64,000 bases of DNA from Trichosphaerium sp. ATCC 40318 (taxonomy: Eukaryota > Discosea > Flabellinia > Trichosidae). A model generated the notes under the pieces. The model saw only the letters and a program-made list of their open reading frames with translations. It did no database searches and was not told the origin of the DNA. Positions 23,551 to 35,102 of this stretch are shown here, piece by piece (the first letter of the stretch is position 1; every line of letters starts with the position of its first letter). The DNA lies in NCBI GenBank assembly GCA_038496445.1, contig JALMLS010000042.1:1-64000 (forward strand), written 5' to 3'. A program made the translations under genes and the position numbers.

Positions 23551-23895
23551 ATGAACCCCTCAAGGACGCGCAACAACAAACACGCCAACAAATTGAAGCA
23601 CAAAGGGTTTATAGATGAAAAACCACCTACAAGACAGCCAACGAGATGCTATTTACCTGGGATGCGTAAATTAGAGCGTAAAGTCCTCAGTGCAAAAGGT
23701 TGGAAATTTGGGGCTGGTGCTGAGGTCCTTGCACCTCCAGGGTGGCGTGTCGAGAAGGTTGAACGAGGCGAAAATGATGGTTACTCGTTTAGAATAAATT
23801 ACAGTATCTTTTCACCAAACAATAAACTGTTCGCAACAGGTGTTCTTTATTCCACAGGCGATGGTAGTTGGGCATCGTATACCTTTGACGTTTGA
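23551..23895 (+). CDS. small unknown protein (114 aa)
   Basis: ATG at 23551 (MNPSRTRNNKHAN), TGA at 23893-23895, single exon. The N-terminal 45 residues are basic and polar; the remainder looks like a small beta-rich fold (EVLAPPGWRVEKVERG, FRINYSIFSPNNKLFATG, YSTGDGSWASYTF). No family recognised. It starts 107 bases from the divergent U2AF gene and so likely shares a promoter region. Codon use and absence of low complexity argue for a real gene. Confidence 0.6.
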   Translation: MNPSRTRNNKHANKLKHKGFIDEKPPTRQPTRCYLPGMRKLERKVLSAKGWKFGAGAEVLAPPGWRVEKVERGENDGYSFRINYSIFSPNNKLFATGVLYSTGDGSWASYTFDV

Positions 23896-24141
23896 GTACT
23901 TTCCGTATTATTCGTTTTGGCATGGTCAAACTTACTACAACTCTGATCACGCACTCAAAAACTGTGACAGAAGTGCGAGTGTAAAATAAAAAAGGAAAAC
24001 TAATGTACAAATATGACCAGTTTTCTATATCCCATAACCAACTTAACGTTACGCACTTTGAGCAATTCTTGGCAGTATTTATGGAGCGCTTGGTTATTTT
24101 GATTAGCTGCTGAACCTCTACTACATAAAAAAAGCCAATTG

Positions 24142-27100
24142 ATGGCGGAGAGTAACCTAACGCTTTCAACTGGTTCGCTGGAGTCCGACTCAGAAGATTC
24201 CAGTGAAAAAAAGCCAGACCAGCAGGATCTGCGCTCAATACTTGCAGACACAGCACTAACGGAGAAACAAGTGAATGCTGTCATTAAAACACTGAAGGAG
24301 CATAATATTCTTCACGCCTCTGATTTAGCATCATTTCCTCTTTCAAAGATACGATCGCTGGGCCTAAAGCCTAAATCACGGGCCACCTTGAAGGAAATTA
24401 TAAAGCAATTAAATAGTGCGTAAAATATACACCTTCCTAACAGCGCACAAGCGCTAAAGGTGGTATGAGAACAGTAAATGATGACACTGACATGCAATTT
24501 TAGCTTCGTTTCGTTTAAAGGAGTTGTTTGGTGTTTTAGACTGCTTTGCAGATAAGGAGGTAAGTAATGCGAGCGTTTGTGCTACTTTACAAAATTACTG
24601 GTAACATTTGCCTAAATTTAATTGTTCTTAACGTGATCTCCGATTTTTTATATGCGCGCCCGTTTCCTACGTTATGGTGACTGACAAGTTAATTAGGTTG
24701 GTGGACTTTTGGCCGATTACGAAACAGTTTACAAAGTAATAAAAGACGAGCTCGAGGTTGATACTTGGGACGCTTTTTTAGAGCTTACAGGTGAAGGTAC
24801 AGAAGAAATTTTATCACGAAATTTAGATATTCATTTTTGATCGGTTTTTTTTTCTGACTTTTGTGGTGTAGACATAGACGAATGTCAAGAGCTTGGTCCT
24901 GTAAAAGCAGAGATACTAGAATTGATAGACTTTGCAAACAATTTTAACAAAACTAAAATACTACATGAGATTGGAGGTGTGTGAACAACAAGTTCTAGTT
25001 AATTTTGTTCCTCTCTAAAAAGCTTTATTTTTACAGAACTTCGCAAACGTCGTGTGAATGCTCCTGGTGACTTGAAAGATATATTGGATGGGTTCACTAA
25101 GGTTAGAGATACGCTCAACAAGTACGTTAATAATCAACACGTGGTTGTTTGTTGCCTTTTATGTGGAGTTTGTGTAAACAAATTTGCCTTTTTAGTTTCT
25201 AACTCTTTTTAGGGCTTTGGCTATGGTATCTCAAGGCGTTCCATTACCGAGTAGTGAGACGGAGCTTGAAGCTACTAAGAAACAGTTAAAACGAGATAGG
25301 CGAGTTTTTGAAGAGCAGGAAGCGAATGAAGAAGAATTCGATGATACTAGCGTGCGTGTTTTTTGGTTACCATTACATATTTTGGCTAAACCTTTTCTGT
25401 TTAGAATGAATTAGTATCTTTTGATGAGAATTTTCAGCTGTATCTAAATGAAGTACTATTGTCCCGCCTTCGTGGTCGTGCGCCACCATCTCAACCATCT
25501 CATGTGGTTACTTTTGTTGGTGCTACCCATGTAGGAAAGAGTTCAATGATACGAAAGATAGGTATGTGTTTTTTTCTTTTTATGTTGCTTACAACGTACA
25601 GCAAAATCCGGTACAACGCTCCCTCAAGTAGCTCAAACGGGTAATTATTTCCCTACGACTGGAAACGTTCACGTGTACCAAAGTGACATGAAGACATTGA
25701 ACCCGGAACTAAAACCTGAACATGTTCATCTAATCGATATTGAAGGTATTACATAAAATACCTTAATCTTTGTATTAAAAATCTTAGGTTCTAACTCTCC
25801 GAGTGTACCAAAATACGTTCTTAATTCTTTCACATCTTCTATAAAGAAGCTCATGTCTGACCATCATATGGTAAACAAAAGACGTAATGCAGTTGGTGGA
25901 TTATTACCTCGCTTTGCATATGTTGTTAGGTAAACTGTTGTACTTGATGTATTATATTGACTATTTTTTAGCGATGTTATTGTATATATTGGTGAAGGCA
26001 GTTGGGCTAATGCTGAATATCGTGATAATGTTGTAGAGTTCGCCAACGCTGCTGTAGACAACGTAGCTTCCGCTATTAGGTATGCATGGGGAAACAAAAG
26101 TTTGTTTTAATGGTTTTGTTACAGACCATGTATTATCATTGTTCACAACAAGTGTAATCCACGTGAACCAATGGATGTGGATGTAATGACAAAAAAGTTT
26201 CTTGAGCTACATGAACCCGCAGATAATCCAGTACTGACATCACTTTACGATCAAGTACATTAAGCACACGTTTGTATTTTGATGGTAACTTTTTTTTGTA
26301 GTTTAAATGTATTTCAATTCCTGACTGGTTCCATGACCAACAACTTTTTGATCAACAGATTACTAAGTTTAAAGTACGTTATACAGAAGGGTTCTATCAC
26401 TCTAATACCCTCAGCGTATTGTAGCAGAGATGTGCATGTCCCAAATACGCAAGAGACAAAGGCATGTCGAACTGAGTGGGTAGTCTTTTAAGCTAATTCA
26501 GAACTTAGATTGGGATGTATTTTGACCAACTTCCAGTGGTGTGAACTACTCAAGTATGTAGTCAGGAACTTCACTAGTGATAATTTACGTATTGGTACTT
26601 TCGTTGGTGAGTTAGTATCACCAGAGAATTCACTTGCTAAGAACGCGTAAGTCATCTATATACTATCAAATTTTTTTGGCTTAATTTCTTTTAAAAAACC
26701 AGATTTCACTTTTTCAATACAATTTATGATGCAGAGCGTTTCGAACCACACCAAAGCCGTAAGGAACATTACCTCAAGTACGTATAGTTGTTTTATATGT
26801 ATGTGGCTACTCTTCACACTCTTGCTTTTAAAGATGCCGTGATTCAGCAGTATCAATGCTTGCTGTACTGTTACTACGTAACCTTAAGCAAGAAGAGCAT
26901 ACTGCTCTTATTTTGGCTCAGGTAGAAATAAAAAAAAGCTACAAATACTGACTATGACTGCAATAGGATGATTTAAGCGAAAGTGCTAGCTTACAACAAC
27001 AAGAGTTCCAAAAGGAAGTAATGGAACGATACTTAAAAAAGTGGTATCATATCCTTGAGGTTCTAATTGGTTTTGTGAACAACCGTGCGCCTTGTTGTGC

Positions 27101-30100
27101 TATTTATAATGGTAAGAGAAGTTCTTTCATAGCAAGTTTGGATGAACAATCGTTAACCTTTTGCTTAGGCATCTTGGATGAAAACGGTAATCCTGTGCGA
27201 TGTACTCAAGAATGTGGACAGCATGATGCTCACAGAAGTCCTATTAAAGTACACTGTTGAATGTGACAATCCCTGTAGCTTCTAATTTGGCATTCAGATC
27301 TATGCTCCAGCACGAAAAGGAATGTCGATGATTGAGAAAATAATCAATGGTGTTCGACGTATTCTTGGTATTAAGCTTCCGTCTGTATGGGAAGGAGAGT
27401 TTTCTTTTGAAGGATCTCTTCCTGAGTTTAATGCAGATGTGAACTTATTAAGAAGCAAGATATCATCCTTGAACATGGTGCGGTTCATTTATCATGCTCA
27501 TTGACCCATTTAAATTATGTAGCTTACGTCTCTGGATTTTTGGAAAGAGAACCTGAGTATTGTATCGAAGTCTCTTAATGGGAAGAAACTAGCCCGTGAT
27601 AAGCTACCAGAAGATAAATGTTACCTATGTCAAGTCAACCCTTGTAACCGCCGGTTTATGAGATGTGGCCATGCTTTTTGTCGATACTGTGTGCAACGTC
27701 TACAAGCTATCAAGTGCCACGAATGTCCTATTTGTGGTGAGAAAGTTGAGAATATCGTAAAATACGTATGGCTTTCTGGAAATCAAGGTGTTTTAAGTTT
27801 AACGTTTGCTTACTTTGTTGTTTACTTTAGGAAGAACTTGGAGGTATATCTGGCGTTATTGAGAGGAATACTCTTGATAGAATACAAGAGGAGTTGACTT
27901 GTTTGGATCTCACTCCTGATGCTATTATTTCTATAGTAGGGAGAGTGAATAATAAGTTAAAATACTCTTTGATGACTCTGGAAAACCAAAAATCTAGGTA
28001 AGGAAAAAAGGAGGTTAAGCTGGGTGGGTGTTTTCTCAAAGACTATTCTTCTTTTTTTCTTTTTTTTTTTGCTTTGTTTAATTCTTTTGTTGAAGGATAA
28101 CTATGAAACAAAAATTAGTGCCTAGGGTATGCTATGTATACAGTATAGCCAAAGCATCATAACTTATTTTTTTTAACCTTTTTGTGTTTGTTCTTATGCT
28201 GTTTTGTTTGTTTCATACTTTCTTCTAGCTCGCAACTCACAGATGCCGACAATCCGAATTTAGACAATACTCTATCAATTAAGAACACGTACAGCAGTAA
28301 ATATTTATTGTATTATTAACCTATTGTCTTCAGAGAGCATCCATTTCAGAACTTTGCGTTCTGTGTAAAATATTGCCCAAGAAGTGCTGTCTATGTCGAA
28401 ACAAGGTCTGATGGCCGTAGCAGAATACTTGTGTATTATGCTGTCGACAGATACCACGGAAAGGTAGAATCACAAAACAAAGAGCGAGTAAAGGACGGGG
28501 TACCTTGCGGTAGCTATATGTATCTAGTTATAGAGCTCGTATTACCCACGTCGGTTGCTGTGTAATTAATTATTGACAAGAAACACTAAACAAAAAAACC
28601 AGTCAATAATTTTTTACCAGCACCTAGTTTTGAGCTACTGTTGCTTAGGAAAATGACCTTGTAGTATTCTTACTAACAGTTTCTTGTTATAGAGATGTTT
28701 GTATCCATTTGTCACATCTCATTACGTTATTCTCAATGAACGCTCATATCAACTGGAATTACCTTCTGTGCGCTATTAGAATTACTTCTGCCTTTTCTGA
28801 TTTGTTTTTAGCATTTGAAGTCTTCTGCACGTGTTGTTGAACTTGTATCCCGTCGCGCTAAATCAACGCGACGTTTGACTATTGAGGACATAAGCAATGA
28901 AGTTGTAAAGGGGCATGCCATGTAAAACATATCCAAATCTAACTGTCGTGCTTAGAGCATTTGTATCAAAGGTGGAACCGTTGAGTAAAGATTGTGACGA
29001 GTGGAGTCTAGCTATGAAAGATATAAGGTACTTACACCATCCGTAATTCATTGTTTCCTAACTGTGGTTTGTCTATAGCGACGTATCTCATACTGGCTAT
29101 ACGTTTCAGTTTGTTCACGGTGTTGATAATATGATCAAAAAGAGAGTTGACTATTTTGTACATGGCTCAGTAATTTTACGTGGTCTCAACCTTTGGCAAA
29201 TGGCCGAGAAGCATTGTGTTAACATATTCCCTCGCTTTATTGCTGCACAAACCCTTCTACTGATACTTGAGCAGCTCTGGAATAACAACATAAAGGCATA
29301 AAAATCTCCTATTTCCTTTTGAATTACCAAGAAACATTTTCGTTCTAATAACTCTTATAGGTTGTTAAGAGTGTTGAACACTGGTCACAACGAACGCTTG
29401 ATATATGTAAAGTATTCTGGAAGCAAATATTAAAAGACGCTGTTGATTACAATGGATCTTCTGTGTCTGCTCTGTTCACACGAAATAGAGAAACAAGAGT
29501 AAAAGAACAAGTTCTTTATGAATTTGGATTGCTCACTATTGATAACTTGAAGAGCGAGAACGCATACATATTTGATTTAACAGTACGTTAAGCTTCACGT
29601 GTAGCTCTATAAACACAATGAGTTCTTGTCCTCATGCATGCAATCCTGACGCAAATTTTTCGTTTAGAAGACTTTAGATGATAATCCTCGTACAGCATTT
29701 ACCTTACGTCGGTTATCTATATTTTCTTGGTTCCGTAAAGCTTTGAAAGAATTGGAAGGAGAACAAGACTTCTTTGGGTTAATATCAAAGTCACTTGCTA
29801 TTAAAAACACTGAACCATTTTGTTTACTTTGTCTTGATCGTCTTGATGTAAGTGTACATGTTTTTTGGGTTTACTCACTCACCTCCTATTTTAGTATGAA
29901 CCAAAACTTCCAGCTTGTAAGCATGTTGTTTGTACACGATGTAGAGATTGTATTGCACATATTGAAACCAATAGTATTCCTGTACCTAAGGTATTATTTA
30001 GACTGTCTTTAAACCAGCTTTTATACCAACTAACTGTTTAAAGGTGAATGTAATGGACTCGTCAATTGAGCCTGTAAGTGAAGCCGGAAATGATGCGCAG

Positions 30101-31466
30101 GCTGATAACATGGCTGAAGCAGAAGAATTGTCTAGAATGACTGAAAAGAGTTCAAAGACTGAAGACACAAGCACAGAAGAGGAAGAATCTAAATCACCAA
30201 AGAATACAGCAGATCCACTATTATTCTTAAAATGTCCAGTTTGTCATGAAGTTCAACGTAACCGTATAGTAGAGTGGTTACAAGAATGCGCAGAAGATGC
30301 ATCAAGGACAAAGGAGGTCAGAGGTAACCACTTCTTTTCTTCACTTCTGAAAAAACTACAAAACAATCGATTGATTCTGACAAATCATTAGATCGTTTGG
30401 GCAAATTGTTCCGAGCAGCTAAGTCTGGAACGGTAACTATTCATCGGCAGTTCAAACCAAGTGAATTGGTGTACCTTGAGGCCCTTCAAGAAAATACAAT
30501 ATACGCAGCAAAGATACCTAGCGAGGATAGAAATGTTATTGTTAAATTTTTTCAACCATTTCATATTGGTTTTGATTGGCATAAACTCCGTCGTGAAGTA
30601 GCTATTATGGGGTACGCATTATCTCCCTATACTTCCTGGTAACTGATTATCTTTATCATAGTATCTTGAAGCATCCTAACGTCGTCACATTCCATGGTGC
30701 TTTCTTGCCTTCTCAAGATGTTATTGAAAAAAGCAACTGGGAAGATGAATCATCAACTCTTCGTCCTTTTATTGTTACTGAACGTATGAGTAAGTCTTTG
30801 GCTACAATAATTAGAACTGAGCATCAAACAATGAGTCTATACGCTTGTCTTAAGTATGCGTTTCATATATCAAAGGCTATAGCATACTTGCATTCAATAT
30901 TATTAATACATCGTGATATCAAACCAGAGAACGTTGTTATCAATGCTATGTCTGGAAGAGAAATAGCAAAACTTATTGATTTTGGAGAAAGTATACTTGT
31001 TAATGAAGCTAATGAGCCAAAGACACGTGATAAGGTTGGAACACCTTTCTATGAAGCTCCAGAAGGCAAGTTTTGTTGTATTTGATCTTTTCTAAACTAA
31101 TATTTGTGTTTGCTTTAGTGAGTGAAGGCAAGTATTCTTTTAAAGTTGATACATTCAGTTTCGGCCGAATGGTATATGAGATGATGATAAAGGCACAACA
31201 CCCAGAACTTCTACGTTCTCCCAATTTTTATGAACAAGTTCCTGACTTGACACGTGAGATTACAGGTAAAAGATCCAAAGTAGTAATTTTTTTTCCTACA
31301 CAATTTTTTGTTTAAACCACTGTATTCTTAGTACCTTTTTTTAGGCTGTCCTAAGGAGCTTATGAACTTGTTTAATCTCTGTGAAGGTGATATTGATGAT
31401 AGACCTATTTTTAGGGATATAGTTGAGCTATTTCAGACTATTGCTGATCAGTTCCGGATAAGATAG
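24142..31466 (+). CDS. SAM-GTPase-RING-RING-protein kinase fusion
   Basis: One spliced gene, roughly 30 exons and about 1,500-1,600 aa, from ATG 24142 to TAG 31464-31466. Order: SAM-like domain (SKIRSLGLKPKSRATLKEII), a second SAM-like unit (DTWDAFLELTG), coiled region, GTPase with P-loop GATHVGKSS, G3-like LIDIEG and G4-like VHNKCNP, then an unknown helical stretch. A first RING (CYLCQVNPCNR, MRCGHAFCRYC, CPIC) lies near 27619-27739. After more unknown sequence comes a second RING (FCLLCLDRLD ... ACKHVVCTRCRDC ... KCPVC) with an acidic insert before its last Cys pair. It ends with a complete kinase: VIVKFF lysine, HRDIKPENV, IDFGES, GTPFYEAPE. GC-AG introns at 29296-29360 and 31066-31118. 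The first exon joins the next by a GTGCGT donor at 24416, which removes the apparent stop at 24421. Confidence 0.85.
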
Positions 31467-31927
31467 ACCGAAATAAAATAAAAAATAAAGATTTATCACC
31501 AAAGGGAGAAAACGAAATACCAACGTTCTATCAAAATAGTTTTTTACCATCCACAACGTCCTAGTATTTATCCGAAATGACAAAACCCACGTGATATTAA
31601 AAATAAAAAAAAATCAGCTTTATTTGTCCACGAATTCCAAAAAGAACGTTATATTGACACTATCAAAGAAGGTATCAAACTACGTTGCAGTTTTCATGGT
31701 CAACACCATTCAGTTTAAAATAACAATTGTTGATTCACTTCCCAGATCTCCAAACTTACAGTAATACTCGCCCACGGTTTATTTAGATCTATGAGAAAAA
31801 ACGTGAAAGGAGTAACAGCGAATCAAAAATTGTTCATTGAAGGATAAACTTGAAGCCACTTAAGGAAACTTCGTTAGCGAAAAACGAACCTGTTTAAGCG
31901 CAAAAAACATTAGCAAAGTTTGCCACT

Positions 31928-32551
31928 ATGTACGAGCGCCAAGAAAAGAAGTATGGTGTTAGAGTACAGTTGGAAAACGGGAAATGGGTCCCAGCTCATA
32001 GCTACCAAGAGGAAACCTTGATTAAATACCTAGAAGCAGAAGGAGGCAATAGATCAGAGGCAAACGAACCAGTAGTTTTTAATAAATGCGACATCAAGTT
32101 CACAATCAACAGAGAGACTGATAAGAAGCCTACACACAGGAGTGGGCATACCCCAGTGTACCTTTACAGGCCAAATGGAACGAAAATGCCGATTGCGAAC
32201 TTCGACGATGTGATGTATTGTTTTGTTTCAAATTTCGGCAAACCAGCATTGCACGAGGTGTGGGCTTACTACCACTTTATGTACTCGGACAAAGGGAAAG
32301 AAAAGAAGAGGGTTATACGTTTTAAGAGCGGGAAAGGACTCTCTGGAGGCAAGCGTTGTGTCACCATCCCATCCGAGTTCATAGAAGGAAACTTGGTTGA
32401 TGAAGAATGTTGCTTTGAAATTAAACGTGAAGACGGTGACTTGTACATTGTCAAGGATGGAAAGGAAGGTAGAGTTTTCGATAATACGTTGGAGATTATG
32501 GGACATATGAATTGGATTGGCAGGATGACGCAACAATCACCTTGCTATTAA
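31928..32551 (+). CDS. unknown protein (207 aa)
   Basis: Intronless, ATG 31928 (MYERQEKKYGVRVQLENG), TAA. Soluble, with no signal peptide or membrane segment. The C-terminal half (GGKRCVTIPSEFIEGNLVD, EECCFEIKREDGDLYIV) looks like a small beta-barrel of the kind found in DNA-binding B3 or AbrB-like folds, but this is only a visual likeness. I do not recognise a family. The gap before it (31467-31927) contains only AT-rich sequence. Confidence 0.6.
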   Translation: MYERQEKKYGVRVQLENGKWVPAHSYQEETLIKYLEAEGGNRSEANEPVVFNKCDIKFTINRETDKKPTHRSGHTPVYLYRPNGTKMPIANFDDVMYCFVSNFGKPALHEVWAYYHFMYSDKGKEKKRVIRFKSGKGLSGGKRCVTIPSEFIEGNLVDEECCFEIKREDGDLYIVKDGKEGRVFDNTLEIMGHMNWIGRMTQQSPCY

Positions 32552-33286
32552 CTCTGTTTTTTCATACTTTGAACACTGATTCAGACAGAGAGTGTTATGG
32601 TTTGCGAAAATCTTGACATTAAACGAAGTCTACGGCTTACAGTTACGCCAAAAGGTGGTCAAGACTACTTCATCACATTGATCAATAAATTGTTTATTGT
32701 TGCAAATTTATTTTTGACTGCGTGTACTCTAGTCTAGGCCTGGCAAACGTGTTACTACAAGGCCCTAGCATTGCGTTATCAAGCAAAGCTTATTAACAAA
32801 CACGTGAATATGGGTAGGCATAGATTTTCCTGGATTTTGTGCTCATCGTTCTTTTGCAGCGTAAGTTAAAAGTAAGTAATAGGAACAAGTTTAACTTGTT
32901 TTTTTGAATAATTCTGCACGTGCCACAAAACGGCAACCTAGGCTACTTCATACAAAAAAAAAGAACCAATATTCGCACCAATGGCTGACATTGAATGAAG
33001 TCCTGACTATAAGCAAACAACGCTCTGTGCTAGCTCGTATTTGCTTCCACACACTCATATTCGAATAAACGTGAACTAGAGCAGAAGTTCCTTTTTGTTG
33101 AAAAAAAACTGCTCGGGCGATTAATATTCTCCGATTACTCTGAATAGCCAACACTTCACAAACTTAAAAACGTGTGTTAAAAACGTTTGAAAAGATTCGC
33201 TGGATAGGAAAGATGTAGGAAGGGGTTAAGTTAACCTCGGATGAATTTAAGGTTGTGACAGACTTCAGTTAAACAAAAATTGAACA
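32552..33286. other. gap with one short ORF
   Basis: A 46-codon frame (ATG 32597, TAG 32735-32737; MVCENLDIKRSLRLTV) is the only candidate. It could be chance or a short exon. The remainder is AT-rich and contains no RNA gene I can see. Confidence 0.4.
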
Positions 33287-34526
33287 ATGAACACGTTAAC
33301 AGCAATAATAGCGAACCGTCACTCTATTGCATGGACTCTTCCTGCCATTGTAGGAGTTTCACCAGTTCTCGCTTTCTTTTCCAACAGATATGCTCCAAAC
33401 AAGCTCTATCGATGCGTCTTTGCTAGTCTTATATCGCTACCTCTTCTATTGTATCCTATAGGAACTCCACTACGTACTGCAGCTGCTTTAATGGGATCCA
33501 GCCTTTCATTCATGGTAGCAACACGTGTTTTATCCTCGGCGTTTCTATCAACTGAACAAACAAAGAAAAAACCGTTCTGGTCCGATTTCATCTCTCAACT
33601 ATGTGCTTTTGGATTCTACGCATTCTCCATACGTAAAACGAAACAGCCTAAAGAGAAAAAGGAAGAAAAAACTAAAAAAGAATGGTCACCAAATCTTTCA
33701 AAAAGCTCTTCTAGAGTTGGCATCTTGTGCTTTTAAAATCATCGCCTCTGGAGTTCTAGAACGTACTCTTTTCTATCTCACGACAACTGGCCGCCAAGCA
33801 GCTGACTTGGCTCTATCTACATCACTCGCTCCCAATACTACTAGCGTAGCTTATCCTGTCATCTGTTTGGCAGCATACGCTACTAGATACTTACACACTT
33901 GCTCTGAGACTATTGTTTTTGCTACCTCTGTAGCAGCGCTTTCAAACGCTTCAACAGATGCAATGAACGCAGTTCTTCGTATAGCATCAAGAGGAGAATA
34001 TGAGATAATGCCGTTCAATAACTGGGTGGTGTTATCAAAGAGTCTAAGAGAATTATGGGGTAAAAGATACAATCTTCTTATAAACCATTGGATGAGAGAA
34101 AACTTTTATGATCCTCTAAGGAACAACTACAGTATATCAAATACACTTGCTGCTAATACTTGCTTTGCAGCTAGTGCTATCCTTCATGTGTATGTTACGT
34201 TTATAACATTTGGTGGAGGTTTATCAAAGTCACTACGATCTCTTTCTTTCTTTATTCTTCATGGGTTTCTTTGTACATACGAAAGAAAAGTTGTTAATGG
34301 ATTTAAGAAAATTATGAGATATGAAGATAATGGGTTAACGAGTAGAGTTTGGACATGGACTGTTATGTTTCTATCGTTACCTATTTATCTAGGCCACTTC
34401 ACTGAGAGTTATCCTAAGTGGGGTATCACAAATCCCGCTGCAGTTCATGATATATCTAACATGTTTTGTGATGCTATTGCGCCTTCATCCAACCAATTTT
34501 CGTTGGCACAAATATCACAATTGTGA
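33287..34526 (+). CDS. wax-synthase-like membrane acyltransferase
   Basis: Two exons (33287-33632 and 33715-34526) join in frame through an 82-nt intron to give 385 aa; two overlapping open frames are otherwise left unexplained. Several membrane spans are visible (TLPAIVGVSPVLAFF, ASLISLPLLLYPIG, and later ones). The motif SLRELWGKRYNLLINHWMRE matches the MBOAT-related wax synthase/DGAT box, including the conserved His (INHWMRENFYDPLR). The product would esterify fatty alcohols or sterols with acyl-CoA in the ER. An alternative acceptor nine bases upstream (33706) also stays open; the pyrimidine-rich one was preferred. A DNA gap of 576 bases follows before the next gene. Confidence 0.75.
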
Positions 34527-35102
34527 CTACACATTAGACAGCATAATTCACTTATTAAAACTCGCAATGATGCAATCTCCAACGAATACCACGTACTTCA
34601 CAGTGATGCTTCAATTTTGGTTTTCAATGCAATTTAAATAAAGACTTATTAAGAAGTAACAGATTTCAAATACTTACACATCAGATATATCAATTCGCAA
34701 GCTGAATGCACTTAACTTTACTTATTGAAGAGTAAATTACATTCAATTAAAGCTAAGTGTATGCCAGTTGACCAAAAAAAAAAATGACTATATAAAGTTT
34801 ATGACACGATTTAATTTTGGTACATCTAAACACATAAATGTGGTAGCAAATATGCAACAGCTCTATACGCACAACCCATACCATTAGCTAATATATAATC
34901 TTAGATTAATTGTGATACAGCTATTCTAACAAATAGGTTGTGAATCAATACTTATGTAGGGACATTGGTATTTGCAAATAAGTGTGTAAACAACATTTAC
35001 TATTTTTAGTTGTACAAAACGAAAGCCTCAGGTATGAGGAGTTTGAGAAAGGAACCCGAATCTAGTTATGGAGAATATGATCAATCAATCAGAGATACCA
35101 AT

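Noticed and set aside
24421-24423. Stop codon ending a separate 93-aa SAM protein
   Set aside because: A GTGCGT donor at 24416 and an acceptor at 24501-24503 join the SAM exon in frame to the next exon, so it is the start of the large fusion gene.
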